Below, in pieces: positions 19,133 to 28,841 of a stretch of 64,000 nucleotides of DNA. Each line of letters starts with the position of its first letter. The stretch's first letter is position 1. The notes beneath the pieces are model-generated. The model was not told the DNA's origin. It worked only from the letters and a program-made list of their open reading frames with translations, and ran no database searches. This DNA is from Arthrobacter sp. NicSoilB4 (GTDB taxonomy: Bacteria > Actinomycetota > Actinomycetes > Actinomycetales > Micrococcaceae), in the NCBI RefSeq assembly GCF_019977335.1, contig NZ_AP024653.1, positions 1,364,001 to 1,428,000 on the forward strand, written 5' to 3'. The position numbers and the translations under genes are program-made.

Positions 19133-20707
19133 GTGAGTTTGACCATTCCCTCCCCAGCAGCCGGCACCACTCCTTCCACGGACGCCTCGTCAACACCAGG
19201 CACCGAGTCAGTGCCCGGCGCGGCGCAGCCCCGTACCTACCAGGTGCGTACCTTCGGCTGCCAGATGAACGTGCACGACTCTGAGCGTATGTCCGGGATG
19301 CTGGAGGCTGCCGGCTACGTCCCCGCCGCCGGTGAACTGGCGGACGTCGTGGTCTTCAACACCTGCGCGGTACGCGAAAACGCCGACAACAAGCTCTACG
19401 GCAACCTGGGTATCCTGGCGCCGGTCAAGGCCGCCAACCCCGGAATGCAGATAGCCGTCGGAGGCTGCCTCGCGCAGAAGGACCGGGAAACCATCCTGAA
19501 GAAGGCACCCTGGGTGGACGCCGTCTTCGGCACCCACAACGTCGGCGCCCTGCCGGCCCTGCTGGAACGCGCCCGGCATAACAACGAAGCGCAGCTGGAA
19601 ATCCTCGAGTCCCTCGACGTGTTTCCCTCCACGCTGCCCACAAAGCGGGATTCGGTCTATTCCGGCTGGGTGTCGATCTCCGTCGGCTGCAACAACACCT
19701 GCACGTTCTGCATCGTCCCTGCCCTGCGCGGCAAGGAAAAGGACCGGCGCCCCGGCGACATCCTGGCCGAGATCCAGGCACTCGTGGACGACGGCGCGAT
19801 CGAAGTAACGCTACTGGGGCAGAACGTGAACTCCTACGGCGTCGAGTTCGGCGACCGGCAGGCATTCTCGAAGCTCCTGCGCGCCTGCGGAGACATCCCC
19901 GGCCTCGAACGCGTCCGGTTCACGAGCCCGCACCCTGCGGCCTTCACCGACGACGTCATCGACGCCATGGCGGAGACCCCAAACGTTATGCCGCAGCTGC
20001 ACATGCCGCTGCAGTCCGGCTCGGACAAGGTTCTCAAGGACATGAAGCGGTCTTACCGCTCGACCAAGTTCCTCGGCATCCTGGACAAGGTCCGCGAGAA
20101 GATCCCGCACGCCGCCATTTCCACGGACATCATTGTCGGCTTCCCCGGCGAGACCGAGGAAGATTTCCAGGCCACGCTCGACGTCGTGGAGAAGTCCCGC
20201 TTCGCCACGGCCTTCACCTTCCAGTACTCCAAGCGGCCGGGCACACCCGCCGCGGAGCTCCCGGACCAGCTGCCCAAGGCCGTCGTGCAGGAGCGCTTCG
20301 AACGCCTCACGGCCCTGCAGGACCGGATCGCCGCCGAGGAGAATGCCCGCCAGCTTGGCCGGCGCGTGGAGGTCATGGTCACGGCGCAGTCCGGGCGCAA
20401 ATCCGAGGAAACCCACCGGCTCTCGGGGCGGTCCCAGGACCAGCGCCTGGTGCACTTCTCCGTGCCGGCCGGCGCCGAGACGCCCCGCCCGGGTGACCTC
20501 GTCACCGTGACCATCACCGAAGCCGCGTCGTTCCACCTCGTCGCCGACCCGGCGACAGCGGACGACTACACCCTCCGCCGTTCCCGTGCGGGCGACGCCT
20601 GGGACAGGTCCCAAGCGGACTCCTGCGGCGCACCCGCACCGGGATCCGCTTCCGGCACCGCCGGGGTGTCCCTGGGCATGCCCACGCTTCCCGTCCGCGG
20701 CCGCTAG
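19133..20707 (+). CDS. miaB: tRNA-2-methylthio-N6-dimethylallyladenosine synthase MiaB
   Basis: 524 aa radical SAM methylthiotransferase acting on i6A37 of tRNAs. The N-terminal domain holds the three auxiliary-cluster cysteines ([23 protein letters not shown]). The radical SAM motif is [20 protein letters not shown], and a TRAM domain ends near residue 470. The first ~30 residues and the last ~50 are low-complexity extensions. It is followed after 3 nt by miaA, which makes the substrate modification, so the two act in sequence. Confidence 0.96.
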   Translation: MSLTIPSPAAGTTPSTDASSTPGTESVPGAAQPRTYQVRTFGCQMNVHDSERMSGMLEAAGYVPAAGELADVVVFNTCAVRENADNKLYGNLGILAPVKAANPGMQIAVGGCLAQKDRETILKKAPWVDAVFGTHNVGALPALLERARHNNEAQLEILESLDVFPSTLPTKRDSVYSGWVSISVGCNNTCTFCIVPALRGKEKDRRPGDILAEIQALVDDGAIEVTLLGQNVNSYGVEFGDRQAFSKLLRACGDIPGLERVRFTSPHPAAFTDDVIDAMAETPNVMPQLHMPLQSGSDKVLKDMKRSYRSTKFLGILDKVREKIPHAAISTDIIVGFPGETEEDFQATLDVVEKSRFATAFTFQYSKRPGTPAAELPDQLPKAVVQERFERLTALQDRIAAEENARQLGRRVEVMVTAQSGRKSEETHRLSGRSQDQRLVHFSVPAGAETPRPGDLVTVTITEAASFHLVADPATADDYTLRRSRAGDAWDRSQADSCGAPAPGSASGTAGVSLGMPTLPVRGR

Positions 20708-20710
20708 TCT

Positions 20711-21703
20711 GTGACTGCTCAGCAGGGCCCCACTGCCGGCGAGGCGCAGGCAGCAACACCTGACGGCGCAACACCTGACAGTCCTGTCCAAGACGGTGCT
20801 ATACGGGCTGCGCCGGTCGTCGCCGTCGTCGGGCCGACCGGCTCAGGCAAATCCGATCTCGCCGTGTCGCTGGCACTGGAGCTCGGCGGCGAAGTCATCA
20901 ACGCCGATTCGATGCAGTTCTACCGCGGCATGGACATCGGCACCGCCAAGATCACCGCGGCCGAACGCAGGGGAGTGCCGCACCATCTCCTGGACATCCT
21001 GGATGTGACCGAAGAAGCCAGCGTCTCGGACTTCCAGCAGCAGGCGCGTGAGCTCATTGCCGGCATCCACGCCCGCGGCAAACGCGCCATCCTGGCCGGC
21101 GGCTCCGGGCTGTATGTCCGTGCCGCCCTGGACGTGCTGGAATTCCCGGGCACGGACCCGGCCATCCGGCGCCGGCTCGAAGCGGAACTGGAAACCGCCG
21201 GACCGGCGCCGCTGCGGGCGCGGCTGGAGGCTGTGGATCCGGTCTCGGCCGGCCGGCTCGGGGACGCACGCCGGATCATCCGCGCGCTTGAGGTGTTCGA
21301 ACTTACCGGGCGGCCCTTCAGCTCCTTTATGCCCACCCGCGAGTACTTCCAGCCCGCCGTCCAAATCGGGCTCGAGGTGGACCGGGAACAGCTCCGGGAA
21401 CGGCTCGCCCGCAGGGTCCATGCCATGGTGGACAGCGGGCTCCTGGACGAAGTTCGGAAGCTCGACGCCGCCGGGCTCAGGCTCGGCCGGACCGCGCCCC
21501 GGGCCCTCGGCTACGCGCAGTTCCTCAAGGTCCTCGACGGCGAATCTGACCCGGCGCAGGCCGCGGAGGAAACCATCGTCGCGACCCGGCAGTTCGCCCG
21601 CCGCCAGCTCACCTGGTTCCGCGCCGATCCCCGCATCCACTGGCTCGACTGGCAGGACCCGGAACTCGTGGCCAAGGCCGCCGCTCTGTGCATCCCCGGC
21701 TGA
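20711..21703 (+). CDS. miaA: tRNA dimethylallyltransferase MiaA
   Basis: 330 aa. It transfers the dimethylallyl group to A37 of tRNAs reading UNN codons. P-loop [46 protein letters not shown] and the C-terminal [14 protein letters not shown] and [14 protein letters not shown] are all present. GTG start 3 nt after miaB. The first ~35 residues are a low-complexity leader not found in most MiaA proteins. Confidence 0.96.
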   Translation: MTAQQGPTAGEAQAATPDGATPDSPVQDGAIRAAPVVAVVGPTGSGKSDLAVSLALELGGEVINADSMQFYRGMDIGTAKITAAERRGVPHHLLDILDVTEEASVSDFQQQARELIAGIHARGKRAILAGGSGLYVRAALDVLEFPGTDPAIRRRLEAELETAGPAPLRARLEAVDPVSAGRLGDARRIIRALEVFELTGRPFSSFMPTREYFQPAVQIGLEVDREQLRERLARRVHAMVDSGLLDEVRKLDAAGLRLGRTAPRALGYAQFLKVLDGESDPAQAAEETIVATRQFARRQLTWFRADPRIHWLDWQDPELVAKAAALCIPG

Positions 21704-21734
21704 AGTTTCGTCCCAGCGGGTGGATTGGCTGGGC

Positions 21735-21781
21735 GGATACCCAGCGTGGATACCCAGGGTGGGTTGTCGGGGGATACCCGG
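21735..21781 (+). repeat. GGATACCC repeats before dapF
   Basis: GGATACCCAG at 21735 and 21748 and GGATACCCGG at 21772, embedded in a G-rich stretch between the miaA stop and the dapF promoter. Spacing is 13 then 24 nt. Function unknown. Confidence 0.65.
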
Positions 21782-21812
21782 GGTGGATGACCGGCGGCCC
21801 GGACCGGAACGG

Positions 21813-21818
21813 TAACCT
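21813..21818 (+). promoter_or_regulatory. -10 element (TAACCT) of dapF, leaderless
   Basis: TAACCT is followed by 6 nt and then ATG 21825. Confidence 0.5.
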
Positions 21819-21824
21819 TGGAGC

Positions 21825-22781
21825 ATGGACGAACCCTTGGCCACGGCCGCCGACCGCAATTCCACCGCCGACCCGGCAGCCCTGAGCGGACTCACGTTTT
21901 CAAAGGGCCACGGGACTGGCAACGACTTTGTGCTCCTGGCCGATCCCAACGGCACGCTGGCGGTCACGCCGGAGCAGGTGGCGGCACTCTGCGACCGGCA
22001 CCGCGGAATCGGCGGCGACGGACTGATCCGCGCCGTCCCGTCCCGGCTGCTCGCCGAGGGCCAGGAGCTGCTGACGCAGCACCCGGACGCCGAATGGTTC
22101 ATGGACTACCGCAACGGCGACGGCTCACTCTCCGAGATGTGCGGCAACGGCGTCCGCGTCTTTGTGCACTTCCTGATTGCCGAAGGCCTCGTGGAACTGC
22201 CCGCCGGCGAATCACTGACCATCGGAACCCGGGGCGGCGCCAAGACAATCGTCCGCACCGCAGCCGGCTACGCCGTCGACATGGGCCCGTGGGAATTTAT
22301 CTTCCCGGGCGAGGCCACCGCCCGGGCCATGGATTCGCTGGTCAGCGCGGCGGGGCTGGAGGTCGCACGGCCGGCCTTGTCCATCAGTATGGGCAACCCG
22401 CATACCGTCGTGGCGCTGGCCGAACTGGCCGAGCTGCAGGCCACCCAGCTGTTCACGGCACCACACGTGGACCCGGCTCCGCCGCACGGCACCAATGTTG
22501 AGTTCGTTGTGCCGTCCGAGCCGATGGTCCATGAAGGCGTAGGGACCATCACCATGCGCGTGCATGAGCGCGGAGTCGGAGAAACGCAGTCCTGCGGCAC
22601 GGGTGCCTGCGCAGCCGCCGTCGCGATCCGCCACTGGGCCGGCCAGGGTGCCCCGGATGTGTGGAACGTCCATGTCCCGGGCGGCGTCGTCGGCGTGAAG
22701 TTCTTCCTCGGCGCCGGCGGCCACGAGCACGTCGAGCTCAGCGGCCCCGCGGTGATCGTGGCTAGTGGGACGCTTTCCTGA
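21825..22781 (+). CDS. dapF: Diaminopimelate epimerase DapF
   Basis: 318 aa, converts LL-DAP to meso-DAP for peptidoglycan and lysine. The two catalytic cysteines lie in EMCGNGVRVFVHF and TQSCGTGACAAAVA; FSKGHGTGNDFVLL opens the conserved region. Its 3' end overlaps the convergent methyltransferase gene by 20 nt. Together with dapA and dapB it completes most of the DAP branch seen in this window. Confidence 0.95.
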   Translation: MDEPLATAADRNSTADPAALSGLTFSKGHGTGNDFVLLADPNGTLAVTPEQVAALCDRHRGIGGDGLIRAVPSRLLAEGQELLTQHPDAEWFMDYRNGDGSLSEMCGNGVRVFVHFLIAEGLVELPAGESLTIGTRGGAKTIVRTAAGYAVDMGPWEFIFPGEATARAMDSLVSAAGLEVARPALSISMGNPHTVVALAELAELQATQLFTAPHVDPAPPHGTNVEFVVPSEPMVHEGVGTITMRVHERGVGETQSCGTGACAAAVAIRHWAGQGAPDVWNVHVPGGVVGVKFFLGAGGHEHVELSGPAVIVASGTLS

Positions 22782-23376
22782 CCCGCAGGATGCGGAACGA
22801 CTTCGACGTGCTCTCCCGCGTCACCGTGAAGGTGCTGTCCAGTTCCCCTGCGAGCCAGCGCTGCAGCGAATCCGACCCCAGGTTCTTCTGCACCACGAGC
22901 CACGCGGAGCCGCCCGGCGCCAGCCGTGGAAGCCACAGGAGCAGCAGGGCGTGCAGCTCGTCCTTGCCGATCCGGATGGGCGGGTTGGACCAGATGGTGT
23001 CGAAACGAAGCTCGGGGTCGACGGCGTCGGGCGTGCTGGCAGTGACATTGCCCAAACCCAGCAACGCGGCGTTTTCGTTGGTCAGGGTCACGCACCGCTC
23101 GTTGACATCCACCGCGTAGACCCGCGAGTGCGGCGCCCGCAGGGCCATGGTCAGCGCGATCGGACCCCAGCCGCAGCCGATGTCCAGCAGCGTCCCCTGC
23201 GGCGCCGGGGCAGGAGCCTCGGCCAGCAGCACGGCCGTGCCCTTGTCGATGCCGTCCGGGCTGAAGATGCCAGAGGAGGTCTGCAGCTGCCGCGGCGCGC
23301 CCGCAAGCTCCACCGTCAGTGGCTTGCGGGTGAACGGCCCGGCGGGCTGGGCGCTGAAATAGTGTGCAGACTCCAT
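22762..23376 (-). CDS. RsmC-like class I SAM methyltransferase
   Basis: About 204 aa. The MTS domain is typical of 16S rRNA (guanine-N2) methyltransferases: the SAM-binding GTLLDIGCGWGPIALTMAL and the catalytic FDTIWSNPPIRIGK. It corresponds to the C-terminal half of E. coli RsmC, as in many Actinobacteria. ATG 23376 (MESAHYFSAQP) is preferred because TAATCT lies 8 nt upstream on this strand; an in-frame ATG at 23481 would add 35 non-conserved residues. The rRNA target is inferred only from family. Confidence 0.85.
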   Translation of the reverse strand: MESAHYFSAQPAGPFTRKPLTVELAGAPRQLQTSSGIFSPDGIDKGTAVLLAEAPAPAPQGTLLDIGCGWGPIALTMALRAPHSRVYAVDVNERCVTLTNENAALLGLGNVTASTPDAVDPELRFDTIWSNPPIRIGKDELHALLLLWLPRLAPGGSAWLVVQKNLGSDSLQRWLAGELDSTFTVTRESTSKSFRILRVRKASH

Positions 23377-23451
23377 AACTGGCCAGATTAGTGGGCCTCC
23401 GGCCCGTATGGGAAACCGTGGAGACCGGCCGGAGCCAGCATGGCCGTCTGC

Positions 23452-23457
23452 TAGGCT
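23452..23457 (+). promoter_or_regulatory. -10 element (TAGGCT) before a mini-ORF upstream of hflX
   Basis: TAGGCT is followed by 7 nt and then ATG 23465. This spacing is the same as at leaderless genes in the window. Confidence 0.45.
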
Positions 23458-23464
23458 TAACGAC

Positions 23465-23485
23465 ATGTTCTTGAACTTCAAGTAG
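23465..23485 (+). CDS. Putative hflX leader peptide MFLNFK
   Basis: ATG followed by five codons and TAG. It encodes MFLNFK, set behind a leaderless-type -10 element and about 380 nt upstream of hflX on the same strand. HflX rescues stalled ribosomes and confers macrolide/lincosamide tolerance in several bacteria, and such genes are often controlled by short translated leaders. Conservation is untested, so this is tentative. Confidence 0.3.
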   Translation: MFLNFK

Positions 23486-23862
23486 CCGGCACGGGCCTTT
23501 TCACCGGAGTCATTCTTCAGTGGAGTCCCGTCCCCGCAGCGACGCAGGTAGTTACCTTCCGCTCAGTGCGCCACCCGTGATGATCCCGCTATGGATTCGC
23601 CGCTGGCGCCCGAACCACTTGGGGTTTGGCAGCGCTCTCTGGAGCACGGCCGGGCGGAACAACTCCCTCCTCAAGGCAGAACCTGTGCCTGTTCCCTCTC
23701 CGTTCCCACCGCTCCGGCCCGGAGCCCACCTGCCCCCGGCACCGCTGCCGCAGGCATCCCAGGAGGCCATGAATGACCAATAGTCGTCAGCCCAGCGCGA
23801 ATACCGCCCCGCACAGCACCGATCGGCACTATTCTGAAACTGCCGAACCTCTAAAGGAGACC
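23486..23862 (+). other. hflX upstream region (~380 nt)
   Basis: No recognisable gene. A GTG-initiated frame of 87 codons (23520-23783) shows no family resemblance. An in-frame ATG at 23773 could extend hflX by 30 residues, but the strong ribosome site lies at 23863. This could be a long leader if transcription starts near 23464. Confidence 0.5.
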
Positions 23863-25431
23863 ATGACCAGCCAGCCCAACCCCGGACCCGATTCAGCATC
23901 CCAGGACATGAGTCCTGCGGAAATCCAGGCTGTCATCGACCGGATCCTCGCTAAGGACACCCCCGCCCGGAAGGCAGCCCCGGCTGCCGGTGAGCCCGCC
24001 TCGGTGCTCGGCAAGGCGCAGGCGATATCCCGGCTGGACGAGGAACACAGCACCTACGACGGCGACCAGCAGGACCTCGAGGAACGGCACGCGCTGCGCC
24101 GCACTGCCGGCCTGTCCACCGAACTCGAAGACGTCACGGAAGTCGAGTACCGGCAGTTGCGGCTTGAGCGCGTCGTGCTGGCCGGACTTTGGACTGAAGG
24201 CACGTTGGCCGACGCCGAGAACTCGCTCCGCGAACTCGCAGCCCTGGCCGAGACCGCCGGCTCGGAGGTCCTCGACGGGATTGTCCAGCGCCGCCAGAAG
24301 CCCGATCCGGGCACCTTCCTTGGCTCCGGCAAGGCCCAGGAACTGAAGGACATCGTGATGTCCACCGGCGCTGACACCGTCGTCGTCGACGCCGAACTGG
24401 CACCGTCCCAGCGCCGCAGCCTCGAGGACATCGTCAAGGTCAAGGTCATCGACCGCACGGCCCTGATCCTCGACATCTTCGCCCAGCACGCCAAGAGCCG
24501 CGAGGGCAAGGCCCAGGTGGAACTGGCCCAGCTCGAATACCTCCTCCCGCGCCTGCGCGGCTGGGGTGATTCGATGTCCCGCCAGGCCGGTGGCCAGGTG
24601 GGCGGCGCCGGTGCCGGCATGGGTTCGCGTGGTCCCGGCGAAACCAAGATCGAACTGGACCGCCGCCGGATCCGTACCCGGATGGCCAAGCTGCGGCGTG
24701 AAATCGCCGCGATGAAGCCGGCCCGCGAGACCAAACGCGCCAACCGCCGTCGTAATTCCGTGCCCTCCGTTGCGATCGCCGGGTACACCAACGCCGGCAA
24801 GTCCTCGCTCCTGAACCGGCTGACCGACGCCGGTGTCCTGGTGGAGAACGCCCTGTTCGCGACCCTGGATCCAACGGTCCGCAAGGCCGAGACCTCGGAC
24901 GGGCTGGGCTACACCCTCGCCGACACCGTGGGCTTCGTCCGGTCGCTGCCCACCCAGCTCGTGGAGGCGTTCCGCTCCACCCTGGAAGAGGTCGCCGACG
25001 CGGACCTGATCCTGCACGTCGTGGACGTCTCGCACCCGGATCCGGAAGGCCAGATCGCCGCCGTCCGCAAGGTGTTCAGCGAAGTCGACGCCCGCAAAGT
25101 GCCCGAAATCATCGTCCTGAACAAGGCCGACGCCGCCGACCCCTTCGTGATCGAACGGCTCAAGCAGCGCGAACCGCGCCACGTGGTGGTGTCGGCACGC
25201 ACCGGCGAAGGCATCCCGGAACTGCTCAAGGCCATCAGTGAAGGCATCCCGCGGCCCAGCGTGAAGCTGGAACTTTTGATCCCCTACAACCGCGGGGACC
25301 TGCTCAGCAAGCTGCACGAAGCCGACGCCGAGATCCTCAGCCTCGACCACGAGGAAGCGGGCACTCGCGCCGTCGTAATGGTGCGCGAGGGATTCGCCGC
25401 TGAACTGGATTCGTTCATCAGCAATGACTGA
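23863..25431 (+). CDS. hflX: GTPase HflX
   Basis: 522 aa ribosome-associated GTPase. The N-terminal HflX domain and linker include PGTFLGSGKAQEL and GSRGPGETKIELDRRRIR. The G domain has G1 AGYTNAGKSSLLNRL, G3 LADTVGFVRSLP and G4 IVLNKADA. ATG 23863 follows a near-perfect AAAGGAGA site. It splits 50S/70S particles and rescues stalled ribosomes in characterised homologues. The stop overlaps the helicase start by 8 nt. Confidence 0.95.
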   Translation: MTSQPNPGPDSASQDMSPAEIQAVIDRILAKDTPARKAAPAAGEPASVLGKAQAISRLDEEHSTYDGDQQDLEERHALRRTAGLSTELEDVTEVEYRQLRLERVVLAGLWTEGTLADAENSLRELAALAETAGSEVLDGIVQRRQKPDPGTFLGSGKAQELKDIVMSTGADTVVVDAELAPSQRRSLEDIVKVKVIDRTALILDIFAQHAKSREGKAQVELAQLEYLLPRLRGWGDSMSRQAGGQVGGAGAGMGSRGPGETKIELDRRRIRTRMAKLRREIAAMKPARETKRANRRRNSVPSVAIAGYTNAGKSSLLNRLTDAGVLVENALFATLDPTVRKAETSDGLGYTLADTVGFVRSLPTQLVEAFRSTLEEVADADLILHVVDVSHPDPEGQIAAVRKVFSEVDARKVPEIIVLNKADAADPFVIERLKQREPRHVVVSARTGEGIPELLKAISEGIPRPSVKLELLIPYNRGDLLSKLHEADAEILSLDHEEAGTRAVVMVREGFAAELDSFISND

Positions 25432-27625
25432 GGCAGCGGTGACCGGGGCGGACACAGGTACGGGCGACCCGGCGGGGGATGCGGCAGCGGGGGACGAGGC
25501 AACGTCGGACCCGGCAACAGGAGACACAGCAACAGAAGACACAGCGGGGACTGAATCCGCCGGACAACGTCCGGCACGTTCGCGCGGCAAGGCCGGCGGG
25601 GAGTTCGTCATCGAGCTTCTCGACCGTGCCGTGTCCGGCATGGGCGGCCAGAGCCGCGACGGCCAGCACGAAATGGCCCGGCAGGTGGCGCAGGCGATTG
25701 ACAGCGGCGACCACCTGCTGGTCCAGGCCGGGACCGGCACCGGCAAGTCTCTCGCCTACCTGATCCCGCTGATCGCCCATTCGCTGGTCAGCGACAAGCC
25801 CACTCTGGTCTCCACCGCCACGCTGGCACTGCAGACCCAGATTGTGGGCCGGGACCTGCCCCGGCTGCTGAAGACCATCACCCCGGCACTGGATCGGCCC
25901 GTCAAGATCGCCCTCGTCAAGGGCCGTTCCAACTACGTGTGCCGCCACAAGCTCGAAGGCGGCTTCCCGTCCGAAGAACCGTCGGAGGGTCAGCTCTTCT
26001 CGCTCGGCGAAGACACCTCCGTGCCGCACTTCGCCGCGGCGATGGGCGGCCCGTCCTCCCAGCTCGGCAAAGAGGTCGTCCGGCTGCGCGAGTGGGCCGA
26101 GGACACCGTCACGGGGGACCGCGACGAACTCCTGCCTGGCGTCACCGACCGCGCCTGGCGGCAGGTCTCCGTGACCTCGATGGAGTGCCTCGGGGCGCAG
26201 AAATGCCCCCTGGCGGCCGAATGCTTCAGCGAACTGGCCCGGCAGAACGCCGCGGACGCCGACGTCGTGGTTACCAACCACGCCATGCTGGCCGTAAGTG
26301 CCTTCGAGGGCCTCGCCGTGCTGCCGGAATACGACGTCGTGGTGGTAGATGAGGCCCACGAACTCCAGGACCGCGTCACCGGCGCCGTATCCGGCCAGCT
26401 TTCCGTGGCCATGGTGCACGCCGCCGCGTCGGGGGCCCGGAAACACACCGGCATCACCGTGGACGCACTGAACAACGCCGCATCCAACCTCGAACTTGCC
26501 ATTGAAGGTGTCCCCAGCGGACTCATGCCCAACGGCCTCAACAGCGAACAACTGGACTGCGTGGACCAGTTGCGGGACGCCTGCCGCGCCGCGCTCTCGG
26601 ATTCCAAGGGGGACAGCGCCAACACGGCCGACGGCGGGCGCCAGCTCGCGCGCTCCCGGCTCATGGTGATCCTGGAACTCTGCGAACGGCTGCTGGCAGC
26701 CCGCGAGAACCGCGAGGTGGTCTGGTTTTCCCGCAACAGCACCTTTGACCCGCAGCAGGGCTACTCCCAGCCGGATGAGTCGGCCCCGGCGCTGGTCAAT
26801 ATCGCCCCGCTCAGCGTCGCCGGACGGCTCCGGGAGGGCCTGTTCGCAGACCACACCGTCATCCTGACCTCGGCCACGCTGGCCATAGGGTCCGCTTTCG
26901 AACCGGCCGCCGGCGGCCTGGGCCTGGTGGGGCCCGGCGCCCCCAGCTGGACCGGCGTTGACGTCGGCTCTCCGTTCGAATACCCCAAGCAGGGCATCCT
27001 GTACGTTGCCAAGCACCTGCCCAAGCCCGGCCGGGGCACGTCCCCGGAAGCGCTTGACGAGCTCGAAAAGCTGATCAGGGCCTCCGGCGGCGGGGCACTG
27101 TGCCTGTTCTCTTCACGGCGCGCCGCCGAAGACGCCGCCGAGGCCCTGCGGCCACGGCTGGACATGAGCATCCTCTGCCAGGGGGATTCGACCATGACGG
27201 CGCTGGTGAAGCAGTTCGCCGACGAACCGGACACCTGCCTCTTCGGCACCATGTCGCTGTGGCAGGGTGTCGACGTGCCGGGGACGTCCTGCCGCCTCGT
27301 GGTGATCGACAGGATTCCGTTCCCGCGGCCCGATGATCCCCTGATGACGGCGCGGTCCCGGGCAGTGGCCCAGGCCGGTGGCAACGGCTTTATGAGTGTT
27401 TCCGCGACGCACGCCGCCATCCGCCTTGCCCAGGGCGCCGGCCGGCTGATCCGCACGACGACGGACAAGGGCGTGGTGGCTGTGCTGGACTCGCGGCTGT
27501 CCACCGAACGTTACGGGGGATTCCTCCGCGCCGCCCTGCCGCCGTTCTGGCCCACCACGGACCCCGCGATCGCCCTCGCGGCCCTGGAGAGGCTCGCGCA
27601 GGAATCAGGGCGGCCCGGGACGTAG
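25424..27625 (+). CDS. dinG: ATP-dependent DNA helicase, DinG/XPD family
   Basis: 733 aa superfamily 2 helicase. Walker A LLVQAGTGTGKSLAYLIP, DEAH box VVVVDEAHELQDR, and motif VI region GTMSLWQGVDVPG through RLAQGAGRLIRT. Four cysteines (NYVCRHK, SMECLGAQKCPLAAECF) fit the XPD-type Fe-S cluster. The first ~45 residues are a low-complexity Asp/Ala/Thr extension. It overlaps hflX and converges on lexA. In E. coli dinG is SOS-induced; here no LexA box is seen at its own start. Confidence 0.92.
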   Translation: MTEAAVTGADTGTGDPAGDAAAGDEATSDPATGDTATEDTAGTESAGQRPARSRGKAGGEFVIELLDRAVSGMGGQSRDGQHEMARQVAQAIDSGDHLLVQAGTGTGKSLAYLIPLIAHSLVSDKPTLVSTATLALQTQIVGRDLPRLLKTITPALDRPVKIALVKGRSNYVCRHKLEGGFPSEEPSEGQLFSLGEDTSVPHFAAAMGGPSSQLGKEVVRLREWAEDTVTGDRDELLPGVTDRAWRQVSVTSMECLGAQKCPLAAECFSELARQNAADADVVVTNHAMLAVSAFEGLAVLPEYDVVVVDEAHELQDRVTGAVSGQLSVAMVHAAASGARKHTGITVDALNNAASNLELAIEGVPSGLMPNGLNSEQLDCVDQLRDACRAALSDSKGDSANTADGGRQLARSRLMVILELCERLLAARENREVVWFSRNSTFDPQQGYSQPDESAPALVNIAPLSVAGRLREGLFADHTVILTSATLAIGSAFEPAAGGLGLVGPGAPSWTGVDVGSPFEYPKQGILYVAKHLPKPGRGTSPEALDELEKLIRASGGGALCLFSSRRAAEDAAEALRPRLDMSILCQGDSTMTALVKQFADEPDTCLFGTMSLWQGVDVPGTSCRLVVIDRIPFPRPDDPLMTARSRAVAQAGGNGFMSVSATHAAIRLAQGAGRLIRTTTDKGVVAVLDSRLSTERYGGFLRAALPPFWPTTDPAIALAALERLAQESGRPGT

Positions 27626-27676
27626 CTCCCAGCGGCTGTGGCGTTCCTGCCCGGTTGTCCGGGAGGGAACGCGAAA

Positions 27677-27708
27677 GGCCCCGTCCGGCGTGAATCGGCG
27701 GCGGGGCC
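27677..27708. terminator. Bidirectional terminator between dinG and lexA
   Basis: GGCCCCG (27677-27683) pairs with CGGGGCC (27702-27708) with further inner pairing. On the minus strand the stem is followed by a short T tract, serving lexA; dinG ends 51 nt upstream on the plus strand. Confidence 0.6.
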
Positions 27709-27750
27709 CTGTTCGCAGGCAACGGGAGGCCCGGACTGGGAGGCCTGGTC

Positions 27751-28500
27751 CTAGAGGGAGCGCAGCACCGAGACGACTTTCCCCATGATGACGGCGTGAT
27801 CGCCGAGGATGGGCTCGTACTGGGTGTTCTGCGGCAGCAGCCAGGTGTGGCCGTCACGCTGGCGGAAGGTCTTTACGGTTGCCTCGTCGTCCAGCAGGGC
27901 GGCCACAATGTCACCGTTGACGGCATCGCCCTGGCGGCGCACAACCACCCAGTCACCGTCGCAGATGGCCGCGTCAATCATCGAGTCACCGGCAACCTTG
28001 AGCATAAAGAGTTCGCCGTGGCCCACCAGCTGGCGGGGCAGGGGCATAACGTCTTCAACGACCTGGTCGGCCAGGATCGGTCCGCCGGCGGCGATCCGGC
28101 CGACCAGCGGCACCATGGCGGTATCCGTGGCACTGGCCAGCTCAGAAACAGACAAGCCGCCCACACTGCGCAGGCCGCTTGGCTTCTCAACCCCTGAAAT
28201 CTTCGTGGTCCCCTCATCGAGGGTCAACGGCATCAGCACTTCCATGGCGCGCGGGCGCTTGGGATCGCGCCTCAGGTAGCCGAGCTTTTCAAGCTGCGAA
28301 AGCTGGTGGGTGACGCTGGAGAGGCTCGCCAGGCCGACGGTATCGCCGATTTCGCGCATCGACGGCGGGTAGCCGTTGTCCGTGACGGAGCGCTGGATGG
28401 TCTCCAGGATCTTCTTTTGCCGGACGGTGAGGCTTTTGGGAGGCCGGGCCGCCTGCGGGCTCCGCGCGGAGGCCCTGCCGCCAGTGGCTTGTGCTGCCAT
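27751..28500 (-). CDS. lexA: SOS repressor LexA
   Basis: 249 aa. The winged helix (residues ~28-90) reads [34 protein letters not shown] in parts. The cleavage site is the Ala-Gly in GRIAAGGPI. The Ser of AGDSMIDA and the Lys of EATVKTFRQ form the dyad. ATG 28500 is taken rather than a TTG nine bases upstream with poor spacing to AAAGG. Divergent to a LysM division inhibitor, exactly as lexA/Rv2719c and lexA/divS. It should repress itself and the genes with boxes in this window. Confidence 0.96.
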   Translation of the reverse strand: MAAQATGGRASARSPQAARPPKSLTVRQKKILETIQRSVTDNGYPPSMREIGDTVGLASLSSVTHQLSQLEKLGYLRRDPKRPRAMEVLMPLTLDEGTTKISGVEKPSGLRSVGGLSVSELASATDTAMVPLVGRIAAGGPILADQVVEDVMPLPRQLVGHGELFMLKVAGDSMIDAAICDGDWVVVRRQGDAVNGDIVAALLDDEATVKTFRQRDGHTWLLPQNTQYEPILGDHAVIMGKVVSVLRSL

Positions 28501-28641
28501 GTTCGCCAACGCCTTTCCGTTCCGCCCGGCCGCTGTGGCTGCAGCTGCCGGGAACTTCCGGCCTGAAATGTCAGACCCTGCTGATCAACTGCAGAAGTGG
28601 TTGTTCTTTGACTCAAACGTAGGCCAGCCACACAGCTTTTT

Positions 28642-28655
28642 CAAACATTTGTTCT
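28642..28655. promoter_or_regulatory. LexA/SOS box, lexA side
   Basis: On the minus strand the site reads AGAACAAATGTTTG, two changes from CGAAC-N4-GTTCG. It lies ~140 nt before the lexA start. Confidence 0.65.
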
Positions 28656-28708
28656 AGCGAGTCTCGACAATGTTCGTCAATAGGTGCTAAAACAGAACAA
28701 GCAGGGTT

Positions 28709-28722
28709 CGAATATGTGTTCT
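28709..28722. promoter_or_regulatory. LexA/SOS box, LysM-gene side
   Basis: CGAATATGTGTTCT is two changes from the consensus. It lies 120 nt upstream of the LysM protein start. Confidence 0.65.
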
Positions 28723-28742
28723 AGTTTTACGAAGCTCGGGTA

Positions 28743-28770
28743 GAACGAATCGTTCGGTTCTTTGTTCGAA
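28743..28770. promoter_or_regulatory. Cluster of LexA half-sites
   Basis: GAACGAATCGTTCGGTTC followed by TTTGTTCGAA. It contains several GAAC/GTTC half-sites with non-standard spacing, next to the full boxes at 28642 and 28709. Confidence 0.4.
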
Positions 28771-28841
28771 GGTCAGGCCGGTTCGCGGCGGGTACGTGGA
28801 GTACGTCGGGCGGCACAGTATGGTCCAGGAGGGCTCAGTTC

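Noticed and set aside
23520..23783. 87-codon GTG frame before hflX
   Set aside because: Proline-rich low-complexity product, no ribosome site, overlaps the likely hflX leader.
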